From an uncultured bacterium (GTDB lineage: Bacteria > Bacillota > Clostridia > Lachnospirales > Lachnospiraceae): DNA of 64,000 bases. Both the position numbers and the translations under genes were made by a program. The DNA is taken from NCBI GenBank assembly GCA_947381965.1, contig CANCXX010000013.1, positions 31,283 to 95,282 on the forward strand. Reading direction: 5' to 3'. The notes below the pieces were generated by a model. It was not told the origin of the DNA and did no database searches. It saw only the letters and a program-made list of their open reading frames with translations. Shown here piece by piece: positions 1-7,465 of this stretch (its first letter is position 1; the number at the start of each line of letters is the position of its first letter).

Positions 1-6
1 TTTGTA

Positions 7-693
7 ATGAGTAAGAAATTATTTATAACCGGAACAGGGACGGATGTTGGGAAAACCTTTGTTACCGGATTAATCATAAAAAAATTAAAGGAACATGGAA
101 AAGAGGCCGCCTATTATAAAGCGGCAATGAGCGGCAATGAACGGGATGAAAAGGGAAATCTGGTTCCGGGGGACGCATGGCATGTAAAACGAGTTTCCGG
201 CATTTCCCAGCCTGTGGGGGAAATGTGCCCTTATGTGTATGAGGTGTCAGTCTCACCTCACTTAGCCTCAAGGCTTGAGGGTAACCCTGTGCAAATGGAG
301 GTTGTAAAAAAAGGGTTTGAGGAAGTCTGCGGCAAATATGATTATGTTACCATGGAAGGCAGCGGTGGAATTCTTTGCCCAATCTGTATGGATGAAACAG
401 AAATCTGGCTGGAAGATGTAATCACAGAGCTTGGACTTTCCAGTCTGATTGTGGCGGACGCAGGGCTGGGGACCATAAACAGTGTTGTGCTGACGGCGGC
501 GTATATGAAAGCCCAAAAGCTGCCTGTAAAAGGGATTATATTTAATCATTTCCATCCGGGCAATGGGATGGAGGAAGACAATCTGAGAATGTGCCAATCT
601 AAGACCGGGCTTCCGGTGGTAGCGTGTATTGAGGAGGGCAGCAGTGAGATTGTCGTGGATATTGACTTGCTGACAGCCTTATATGAAGAATGA
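7..693 (+). CDS. bioD: ATP-dependent dethiobiotin synthetase BioD
   Basis: Cytosolic enzyme that closes the ureido ring of 7,8-diaminopelargonate with CO2 and ATP to give dethiobiotin, the penultimate step of biotin synthesis. The 228-residue length is normal for the family. A P-loop GTGTDVGKT lies at residues 9-17, and an EGSGG segment near residue 115 matches the family's second conserved glycine-rich motif. The ATG at 7 starts directly on the conserved N-terminal strand. The gene lies 67 bases ahead of bioA in the same direction, so the two probably share a transcript; any bioB or bioF would lie outside the window. Confidence 0.95.
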   Translation: MSKKLFITGTGTDVGKTFVTGLIIKKLKEHGKEAAYYKAAMSGNERDEKGNLVPGDAWHVKRVSGISQPVGEMCPYVYEVSVSPHLASRLEGNPVQMEVVKKGFEEVCGKYDYVTMEGSGGILCPICMDETEIWLEDVITELGLSSLIVADAGLGTINSVVLTAAYMKAQKLPVKGIIFNHFHPGNGMEEDNLRMCQSKTGLPVVACIEEGSSEIVVDIDLLTALYEE

Positions 694-760
694 CAAAATG
701 GAAAATGGGATGGATAAAAGAAGCTTTTAATTGGATGCGGATAATGTGGAGGAGAAGTAT

Positions 761-1966
761 ATGATTTGGTACCCCTACCAACAGATGAAAAATATGAAGC
801 CCCCTTACGAAATTATTGATGCAAAAGGAGTATGGCTGAAGACAAAGGACAGGGAGATGATTGACTCGGTATCTTCCTGGTGGAGTGTGATACATGGTTA
901 TAAGCATCCGGTGTTAACCGAAGCGATTAAGTCCCAGGCAGATCATTTTTCACATGTGATGCTGGGGGGATTGACCCACAAGCCTGTGCAGGCTCTTTCG
1001 GAAAAGCTGAAGGACTATCTGCCTGGGGAGTTGAATTATTGCTTTTTTTCTGATTCAGGAAGCGTGGCAGTGGAGGTTGCCTTAAAAATGGCGCTGCAGT
1101 ACTATATGAATCGGGGAGAAATGAAAAGAACGAAGGTGCTGTCTCTGACCCACGCTTATCACGGGGATACCTTTAAGACCATGGAGGTGGGGGATGATGA
1201 AGACTATCACTTTATTCTGGAAGCATATGGGGAGAAAAAGGATGTGATACATATTCCAACAAAGATACCGGATCTTGAAAAAGCTTTTGAAGCATATCAT
1301 GAAGAGCTAAATTGTATGATTGTGGAGCCGCTTCTTCAGGGAGCCGGGGGAATGCGGATGTATGATGTTTCCTTTTTGAAACGGGCAAGGCAGCTTTGCG
1401 ACCGGTATGGAGTTCTTCTGGTTTTTGATGAAGTGGCCACTGGTTTTGGGCGCACCGGAAACCGTTTTGTTGCCGATTTGGTTTTGCCTGATATTCTGGT
1501 TTTGGGAAAAGCGTTGACCGGAGGCTATATAGGACATGCGGTTACGGTGGCAAACCGGAAGGTGTATGAGGGGTTTTGGGGGGATGACCCTGACAAGGCT
1601 CTGATGCACGGCCCCACCTTTATGGGGAACGCCTTAGCATGCAGTGTGGCGTTAAAATCCATTGAACTGTTTGAACAGGAAGATTATATGTCAAAAATTT
1701 GCCGGATTGAAGAGATTACAAGGCGGGAGATGCAGGGATTTGGCGATGCCCGCATAAAGGAGGTCCGCATAATGGGGGGCTGCATTTGTATTGAGGTTTA
1801 TGATAGCAGTGTTTTAAAAGGATTCCAGCAGTTTGCTTATGAGAGAGGGGTGTTTAGCAGACCGTTTTTAAATTACCTGTATGCCATGGTCCCTTACATT
1901 ATCACGGAAGAAGAGTTGGTTCAGGTGCTGGATACAATGAAGGCATGGTTTGGAAAAATCAAATAA
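761..1966 (+). CDS. bioA: Adenosylmethionine-8-amino-7-oxononanoate aminotransferase BioA
   Basis: PLP-dependent class III aminotransferase that makes 7,8-diaminopelargonate from 8-amino-7-oxononanoate using S-adenosylmethionine as amino donor; its product is the BioD substrate. The 401-residue protein shows the N-terminal WYPYQQM, the SWWSVIHGYKHP segment typical of BioA, FDEVATGFGRTG with the PLP-binding aspartate, and the Schiff-base lysine K250 in LGKALTGG. I chose ATG 761 because GGAGGAG ends about 7 bases upstream. A TTG at 731 would add ten residues without an obvious ribosome binding site. Confidence 0.93.
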   Translation: MIWYPYQQMKNMKPPYEIIDAKGVWLKTKDREMIDSVSSWWSVIHGYKHPVLTEAIKSQADHFSHVMLGGLTHKPVQALSEKLKDYLPGELNYCFFSDSGSVAVEVALKMALQYYMNRGEMKRTKVLSLTHAYHGDTFKTMEVGDDEDYHFILEAYGEKKDVIHIPTKIPDLEKAFEAYHEELNCMIVEPLLQGAGGMRMYDVSFLKRARQLCDRYGVLLVFDEVATGFGRTGNRFVADLVLPDILVLGKALTGGYIGHAVTVANRKVYEGFWGDDPDKALMHGPTFMGNALACSVALKSIELFEQEDYMSKICRIEEITRREMQGFGDARIKEVRIMGGCICIEVYDSSVLKGFQQFAYERGVFSRPFLNYLYAMVPYIITEEELVQVLDTMKAWFGKIK

Positions 1967-1996
1967 TAACTTCCTGCTTGCGGGAATAAAAGATAT

Positions 1997-2030
1997 GACA
2001 GCCAGTGAAAATATCACAGGCTGTTTTTTT
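1997..2030 (+). terminator. Rho-independent terminator after bioDA
   Basis: The arms GACAGCC and GGCTGT (about 6 bp) close a loop of about 15 bases and are followed by seven T residues, 30 bases after the bioA stop. It separates the biotin genes from the ibrA operon. Confidence 0.75.
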
Positions 2031-2143
2031 GTGCAGAGACAAATTTTTAATGGACGGATTTTGATGTTGTTTTCTTGCTTATTTAAGTACAGAAATATAA
2101 AATTGCCGCAATTTGTTGAAATTGTACATTTTATATGATAAAT

Positions 2144-2174
2144 TCTCTAGTAGAGATTTTCCAAATATTGGAAA
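2144..2174 (+). promoter_or_regulatory. Two adjacent palindromes upstream of ibrA (candidate operator)
   Basis: TCTCTA-G-TAGAGA spans 2144-2156 and TTTCCAA-ATA-TTGGAAA spans 2158-2174, one base apart and 24 bases before the ibrA start codon. Arms of 6 and 7 bp are perfect. AT-rich sequence just upstream (about 2110-2140) could hold the promoter, but I see no textbook -35/-10 pair. Neither palindrome is followed by a T run, so they look like protein-binding sites rather than terminators. The binder is unknown; the ParB-like product of the second gene is one candidate. Confidence 0.45.
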
Positions 2175-2198
2175 TTTTGACTGGAGTGATGATTACAA

Positions 2199-3530
2199 AT
2201 GATAAGAGAGTATTTGGAGAAAAATGTTTATGATGTGCTGATGGAAAGGCTTAAACTGATTTTTGAGGAGTTTGATAATATCTATGTTTCTTTTTCAGGA
2301 GGGAAGGACAGCGGACTTTTGCTGAATCTGGTACTTGACTACAAGAAAAAATATTTTCCCCAAAAGAAGGTGGGACTTTTTCATCAGGATTTTGAGGCCC
2401 AGTACACAGTGACTACAGAGTATGTGGAGAGGACATTTGAAAGGGTAAAAGAGGATGTGGAGCCTTACTGGGTATGTCTTCCTATGGCGGCAAGGACGGC
2501 TCTTAGCAGCTATGAGATGTTCTGGTATCCTTGGGATGAAACGAAAAAGGAGCTGTGGGTCAGGAATATGCCACAGAAGGAATATGTGATTAATCTGGAG
2601 AATAATCCAATCACTACTTACCGTTACCGGATGCACCAGGAAGATCTGGCCAAGCAGTTCGGACGTTGGTACAGGATGGTGCACGGCGAGAAAAAAACAG
2701 TGTGTCTGCTGGGAATGCGGGCCAATGAATCGCTGCAAAGATATAGTGGATTTTTAAATAAAAAATATGGATATAAGGGAGAATGCTGGATTACCAGGCA
2801 GTTTAAGGATGTCTGGTGTGCTTCTCCTTTATATGACTGGTCCTCGGAGGATGTCTGGCATGCAAACTTTTTGTTTGATTATGATTATAATCACCTGTAT
2901 GATTTGTACTATATGGCAGGGCTTAAGGTTTCACAGATGCGGGTGGCATCTCCTTTTAATGATTACTCCAAGGATTCTTTAAACCTTTACCGGGTGATCG
3001 ACCCGGAGATATGGGTGAAGCTGGTGGGAAGGGTGCAGGGGGCCAATTTTGCAAGTATCTATGGCAGAACCAAAGCCATGGGATACAGAAGCATTTCCCT
3101 TCCGGAAGGACATACATGGAAGTCATATACCATTTTCCTTCTGGATACGCTTCCTGCAAGACTGCGGAATAATTATGTAAAAAAGTTTAAGACCTCCATT
3201 GAATTCTGGCACAAAACAGGGGGCGGCCTGGATGAGGCGACTATCAGGGAACTGGAAAGACACGGCTATCAGATTAAAAGAAACGGCGTTTCCAATTATA
3301 CGGTAAACAAAAAAACCCGGATTATTTTTCTGGGTAAGATTCCTGACGATACGGACGATATTAAATCTACCAAGGATATTCCCAGTTGGAAGCGGATGTG
3401 TTACTGTATCCTGAAAAATGATCATATCTGCCGTTTCATGGGCTTTGGGCTTAGTAAACAGCAAAAAAAGCGGGTGGATGTAATCAGACGTAAATACAAA
3501 AGCATAGAGGAGGCAGAGTATGGAGTATAA
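2199..3530 (+). CDS. ibrA: IbrA-like PAPS-reductase-family ATP pyrophosphatase (DUF3440 type)
   Basis: A 443-residue protein of the adenine-nucleotide alpha-hydrolase / PAPS reductase superfamily. The PP-loop SGGKDS sits at residues 33-38. The C-terminal half ends with a charged segment typical of DUF3440 proteins such as E. coli IbrA and YbdN. Family members are paired with a ParB-like partner, as here, where the stop overlaps the partner's start by 11 bases. IbrA/IbrB were described as regulators of immunoglobulin-binding proteins in E. coli; the chemistry is unsettled. The superfamily also contains DndC of DNA phosphorothioation, so activity on nucleic acid or sulfur is conceivable but not shown. 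The ATG at 2199 has a GGAG about 12 bases upstream. Confidence 0.85.
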   Translation: MIREYLEKNVYDVLMERLKLIFEEFDNIYVSFSGGKDSGLLLNLVLDYKKKYFPQKKVGLFHQDFEAQYTVTTEYVERTFERVKEDVEPYWVCLPMAARTALSSYEMFWYPWDETKKELWVRNMPQKEYVINLENNPITTYRYRMHQEDLAKQFGRWYRMVHGEKKTVCLLGMRANESLQRYSGFLNKKYGYKGECWITRQFKDVWCASPLYDWSSEDVWHANFLFDYDYNHLYDLYYMAGLKVSQMRVASPFNDYSKDSLNLYRVIDPEIWVKLVGRVQGANFASIYGRTKAMGYRSISLPEGHTWKSYTIFLLDTLPARLRNNYVKKFKTSIEFWHKTGGGLDEATIRELERHGYQIKRNGVSNYTVNKKTRIIFLGKIPDDTDDIKSTKDIPSWKRMCYCILKNDHICRFMGFGLSKQQKKRVDVIRRKYKSIEEAEYGV

Positions 3531-4083
3531 AAGTCCTGTTTATAATATTCTTTCAGTACCTGTTGAAAAAGTGAAGCCCAACACTTATAATCCTAATACA
3601 GTGGCGCCGCCGGAAATGCGTCTGCTTTATGAAAGTATAAGAATTGACGGCTATACTATGCCTATCGTATGCTATTACAGTAAGGAGAATGATATTTATG
3701 TGATAGTAGATGGCTTTCACCGTTATCGGATTATGCTGGAATATCCTGATATTTATGAGAGGGAGCAGGGAATGCTTCCGGTTTCTGTTATCAATAAGTC
3801 CATTGATCAGAGAATGGCAAGCACGATCCGGCATAACCGGGCAAGAGGAAACCATAATGTGGATTTAATGAGCAATATTGTAAAGGAGCTTCATGAACTG
3901 GGCAGGTCCGATGCCTGGATTTCCAAACATCTTGGTATGGACAGGGATGAAATTCTGCGTTTAAAACAGATTACGGGACTAGCCGCTTTGTTTAAAGACG
4001 TAAAATTTGGTAAGGCATGGATTCCAGTGGAGGAGATGGACGAGGAAGAAACTATGGATACAGATGTGGAGATGGAAGAATAA
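3520..4083 (+). CDS. ibrB: IbrB-like ParB/sulfiredoxin-fold protein
   Basis: A 187-residue partner of the preceding gene. Residues about 10-60 match the ParB N-terminal fold, including the NPN segment and the VDGFHRYRI motif where ParB proteins carry their nucleotide-contacting GxRR-like box. A helix-turn-helix-like stretch ([21 protein letters not shown]) lies near residues 130-150, and the acidic tail is rich in E and D. It starts at ATG 3520 behind AGGAGG and overlaps ibrA by 11 bases, so the two are probably translationally coupled. ParB-fold proteins can bind CTP and DNA; whether this short version does is inference. Confidence 0.82.
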   Translation: MEYKSPVYNILSVPVEKVKPNTYNPNTVAPPEMRLLYESIRIDGYTMPIVCYYSKENDIYVIVDGFHRYRIMLEYPDIYEREQGMLPVSVINKSIDQRMASTIRHNRARGNHNVDLMSNIVKELHELGRSDAWISKHLGMDRDEILRLKQITGLAALFKDVKFGKAWIPVEEMDEEETMDTDVEMEE

Positions 4084-4085
4084 AA

Positions 4086-4919
4086 ATGCTGATAATCGGA
4101 GCGCATATGTCTATAGCGGAGGGCATTGCAAAAGCGGCCCAAAATGTAGTAAACATGGAAGCAAATACAATGCAGATTTTCAGCCGGAATCCCAGAGGGT
4201 CCGGTTTTCGGAGTTACAGCAAAAAGGAGACAGACTGCTTTCAAAAGATAAGGAAGGAAAATAATTTTGGGCCTTTATTGGCCCATGCTCCATATACGAT
4301 GAATCTGGCCAGTCCGAAAGAGTCTGTATATGAATTTGCCTGCATGGTCATCAGGGAAGATATTGTCCGAATGGATTCTCTTTTTATAGAAAATATTGTT
4401 TTACATCCGGGAAGTCATACAGGCATCGGCGCAGGGGCCGGAATAGAAAATATTATTGCAGGACTCAATCAGGCAGTTACAGGGAAAGAAAGTATTACCA
4501 TACTTTTGGAAACCATGTCGGGAAAAGGAACAGAGATAGGGAGAAGCTTTGAAGAACTAAAAGCCATCCGGGATGGAGTTATCCATCCGGAAAAGATAGG
4601 AGTCTGTCTGGATACCTGCCATGTTTTTTCAGCAGGATATGATATTGTAAATGATTTGGATGGTGTCCTTGAGGAATTTGACCGGGTTCTTGGTCTGGAT
4701 TTGCTGCGGGCGGTTCACTTAAACGACAGTATGATGCCATTTGCCTCTCATAAGGATCGTCATGCAGTTATAGGGCAGGGGCAAATTGGATGGGAAGCGC
4801 TGCTTCGGGTAATAGAACATCCGGCGTTAAAGGAGCTGCCCTTTTATCTGGAAACGCCCCAGGATGACCAGGGACACAAACAGGAAATACGAAAAATGCG
4901 GGAGGCATTAGGTGTTTGA
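4086..4919 (+). CDS. nfo: Deoxyribonuclease IV (AP endonuclease, Nfo)
   Basis: Zinc-dependent endonuclease that cuts 5' of abasic sites in base excision repair. The 277-residue TIM-barrel protein shows all the ligand segments I expect for the trinuclear site: [38 protein letters not shown] and YLETP. I chose ATG 4086, two bases after the ibrB stop, because the conserved strand IIGAHMS begins directly after it; the open frame extends further upstream but only through ibrB. The position inside the ibrAB operon and ahead of an OGG-type glycosylase suggests a DNA-damage role for the transcript. Confidence 0.93.
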   Translation: MLIIGAHMSIAEGIAKAAQNVVNMEANTMQIFSRNPRGSGFRSYSKKETDCFQKIRKENNFGPLLAHAPYTMNLASPKESVYEFACMVIREDIVRMDSLFIENIVLHPGSHTGIGAGAGIENIIAGLNQAVTGKESITILLETMSGKGTEIGRSFEELKAIRDGVIHPEKIGVCLDTCHVFSAGYDIVNDLDGVLEEFDRVLGLDLLRAVHLNDSMMPFASHKDRHAVIGQGQIGWEALLRVIEHPALKELPFYLETPQDDQGHKQEIRKMREALGV

Positions 4920-4945
4920 CAGATCCAAGGGGATGGAGGAATATT

Positions 4946-6295
4946 ATGAAAAAGGATTTAACACAGGGCAATGTTACAGGGACCATGCTGAAGTTTGCTG
5001 GTCCCATGATATTGGGAAATCTTTTACAGCAGTGTTATAATATAGCCGATACACTGATAGTGGGCCGATATTTGGGGCCGGACGCTCTTGCAGCGGTGGG
5101 AAGCGCTTATACGCTGATGACTTTTTTAACATCCATACTTATCGGACTGTGCATGGGCAGCGGCGCTGTTTTTTCAGTCTATTATGGGAAAAAAGAGGTG
5201 GCGCAGATGAAAAAAAGCATGCTTGCCTCTTTTTTATTTATTGCGGCTGTTTCTGTTATTTTAAACGGGCTTGTGTTTGCGGGAATTCATCCTATATTGC
5301 AGGTTTTGCAGGTGCCGGAAGGGGTTTATGGATTAATGTATGAATATGTCCGGGTAATTTTCTTTGGCATAATATTCGTATTTTTATATAATTACTTTGC
5401 GTTTCTCCTTCGCTCCCTTGGAAATTCAATGATTCCTTTATGCTTTTTAGGAGGAGCAGCTCTTATAAATATTGGGCTGGATATTTTGTTTGTGGTAGGG
5501 TTTCAGATGGGAGCAGCAGGCGCAGCAGCGGCAACGGTGATTGCTCAGGTTCTGTCGGGAGTCGGAATTGGAATTTATACCTGGATAAAGGAACCGGACT
5601 TACGTCCCCAAAGGGCTGATTTTTCTTTTGGAGGAAAGACACTGCCTGAAGTAGTGAGAAATTCGGCGGCAGCCTGTGTGCAGCAGTCGGTGATGAACTT
5701 TGGAATTTTAATGATACAGGGGCTTGTAAACAGCTTTGGACCTGTGGTGATGGCGGCTTTTGCGGCGGCGGTTAAGATTGACTCCTTTGCCTATATGCCT
5801 GCCCAGGAATTTGGAAATGCTTTTTCTCTGTTTATTTCCCAGAATCATGGAGCCGGAAAGAAAGAGCGCATACATCAGGGGATGATACGGGCAGGGGCAG
5901 TCTCCGCAGCTTTCTGTATGGTGATATCAGTAATGATTTTTCTGACGGCGCCGTATCTGATGCAGATTTTTGTAGATGGAAGTGAAATTGCCATTATAGG
6001 AACCGGAGTAGGGTATTTGCGTGTGGAAGGTGCATTTTATTGCGGAATCGGTATTTTGTTTCTCTTATACGGATTTTACCGGGGAGTGGAAAAGCCGGAA
6101 ATGTCGCTGGTTCTTACAGTGATTTCCCTTGGAACAAGGGTGGCCCTGGCCTATGTTTTGTCACCGGTTCCGGAGATTGGCGTATGGGGCATATGGTGGG
6201 CGATTCCTATTGGGTGGCTTCTGGCAGATGTGGCAGGAATTGCCTGTATGCGCAAGGTAAGCGGATACGATATGATAAAAAGAAACAAAAAGTAA
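4946..6295 (+). CDS. MATE family efflux transporter
   Basis: Integral membrane antiporter of 449 residues with about 12 hydrophobic segments in two similar halves. The N-terminus (LTQGNVTGTMLKFAGPMILG, QQCYNIADTLIVGRYLG) is typical of the MATE family, which exports cationic drugs or metabolites in exchange for Na+ or H+. ATG 4946 follows GGATGGAGG; an in-frame TTG at 4916 overlaps nfo but is less likely. It sits between nfo and the glycosylase gene with gaps of only 26 bases, so it is part of the same operon. The substrate cannot be read from the sequence. Confidence 0.9.
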   Translation: MKKDLTQGNVTGTMLKFAGPMILGNLLQQCYNIADTLIVGRYLGPDALAAVGSAYTLMTFLTSILIGLCMGSGAVFSVYYGKKEVAQMKKSMLASFLFIAAVSVILNGLVFAGIHPILQVLQVPEGVYGLMYEYVRVIFFGIIFVFLYNYFAFLLRSLGNSMIPLCFLGGAALINIGLDILFVVGFQMGAAGAAAATVIAQVLSGVGIGIYTWIKEPDLRPQRADFSFGGKTLPEVVRNSAAACVQQSVMNFGILMIQGLVNSFGPVVMAAFAAAVKIDSFAYMPAQEFGNAFSLFISQNHGAGKKERIHQGMIRAGAVSAAFCMVISVMIFLTAPYLMQIFVDGSEIAIIGTGVGYLRVEGAFYCGIGILFLLYGFYRGVEKPEMSLVLTVISLGTRVALAYVLSPVPEIGVWGIWWAIPIGWLLADVAGIACMRKVSGYDMIKRNKK

Positions 6296-6321
6296 AGGTA
6301 TCTGAAGGGACAGGAGAGAAA

Positions 6322-7161
6322 ATGGTTGTTTTAACGAAAGAGAATTTTTCCATCCGACAGATTTGTGAGTCAGGGCAGTGTTTTCGGCTTGAAAAACTGG
6401 AAGGTCAGGAGGAGGTTTATGGGCTGACCGCATTTGGCAGGCATTTGGTGATTCGCCAAAAGGACAATGAAATCAGCTTTGATTGTCCGGCGGATGAATA
6501 TGAAAATCTGTGGAAAGGATATTTTGATTTAGAGGAGGATTATGAGGCGATTATCCGTTCTATAGACGAAAAGGACATTTATCTCCAAAAGGCGGCTGCC
6601 TTTGGAAACGGAATACGGATATTAAAACAGGACTTGTGGGAGATGATTATTTCCTTTATTGTTTCCCAGCAGAACAACATTAAAAGAATACGGAAGTGCA
6701 TTGATCTTTTATGCAGAAGATATGGGGAGAAAAAGGAAACAGCAGATGGCAGTATCTTTTTTGATTTTCCTACGCCAAAAGCACTGTCAGGGGCATCTTT
6801 AGAAGAGCTGTATGCCTGTAATCTGGGATACCGCAGCAGGTATGTACGTGAGACGGCAATTTGTGTTTTAAATGGCGGGGTGGACCTGGACGCGGTAAGA
6901 GTTATGGGATATAAGGAGGCAAAGACAGAGCTTATGAAGCTGTGTGGCGTGGGCATTAAAGTTGCGGAATGTGTCTGTTTGTTTGCCCTTCATAAGACAG
7001 AAGCTTTTCCTGTGGACACACATATTAATAAAGTAATGAAAGAGCAGTACCCGGAGGGCTTTCCTTTTCAGCGATACAGAGGATATGAGGGAACCCTGCA
7101 GCAGTATATTTTTTATTATGACCTGACAGGGGGAAGGGAGATTGAAAAGAATTATCATTGA
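6322..7161 (+). CDS. ogg: OGG-type DNA glycosylase/AP lyase (8-oxoguanine)
   Basis: A 279-residue HhH-GPD glycosylase with an OGG-like N-terminal domain (SGQCFRLE near the start). The motif CGVGIKVAECVCLFAL holds the catalytic lysine K213, and AFPVDTHI holds the aspartate D232. The 19-residue gap between them equals that between K249 and D268 of human OGG1. The likely role is excision of 8-oxoguanine, leaving a site that Nfo from the same operon can process. ATG 6322 follows AGGAGAGAA. The reading frame is open further upstream, but only inside the MATE gene. Confidence 0.9.
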   Translation: MVVLTKENFSIRQICESGQCFRLEKLEGQEEVYGLTAFGRHLVIRQKDNEISFDCPADEYENLWKGYFDLEEDYEAIIRSIDEKDIYLQKAAAFGNGIRILKQDLWEMIISFIVSQQNNIKRIRKCIDLLCRRYGEKKETADGSIFFDFPTPKALSGASLEELYACNLGYRSRYVRETAICVLNGGVDLDAVRVMGYKEAKTELMKLCGVGIKVAECVCLFALHKTEAFPVDTHINKVMKEQYPEGFPFQRYRGYEGTLQQYIFYYDLTGGREIEKNYH

Positions 7162-7186
7162 CAAAACAGAAATTTTTGGATAGACT
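7158..7186 (+). promoter_or_regulatory. Promoter of the riboswitch/Na-Pi transcript
   Basis: A perfect -35 TTGACA (7158-7163) overlaps the ogg stop codon, and 17 bases later comes TAGACT (7181-7186, four of six matches to TATAAT). Transcription would begin near 7193, at the first stem of the riboswitch. Confidence 0.6.
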
Positions 7187-7189
7187 GGA

Positions 7190-7329
7190 TCTTACATAAA
7201 GGGAGTAGCTTGCACGGATAATTTCTGTGTTTACTTTGCCGTCAATACGATTTCTTATTAAGAATCCGGTTTTGTAAGTAAGAAGCGAGACTTTGTTGTA
7301 TTTATTACAGCAAAGGTCTGGCTTTTTTT
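7190..7329 (+). promoter_or_regulatory. yybP-ykoY (Mn2+) type riboswitch with terminator
   Basis: The leader carries the signature blocks of the manganese-sensing yybP-ykoY RNA in order: AAAGGGAGTAGC (7198-7209), CCGTCAATACG (7239-7249) and AGCGAGAC (about 7284-7291). The following TTTGTTGTA can close stem P1 with TACATAAA (7193-7200), or pair with TACAGCAAA (7306-7314) as part of a hairpin followed by seven T residues. The two pairings are mutually exclusive. Ligand binding should stabilise P1 and allow read-through, an ON switch. The first block has GGG where GGGG is most common. Assignment is by motif only. Confidence 0.72.
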
Positions 7330-7465
7330 GTTGTTCGCCTTGCTGCGCGCATTTTTATGGCTGGTTTGGCAGGGGAAAATGGAAGATTTTACCTATATTG
7401 GCTGCTGCCTGTTTATTTTGTGGATAAAGGGTGCAGACTGGTTTATGAAAGGAGAAAAGGCAGTC

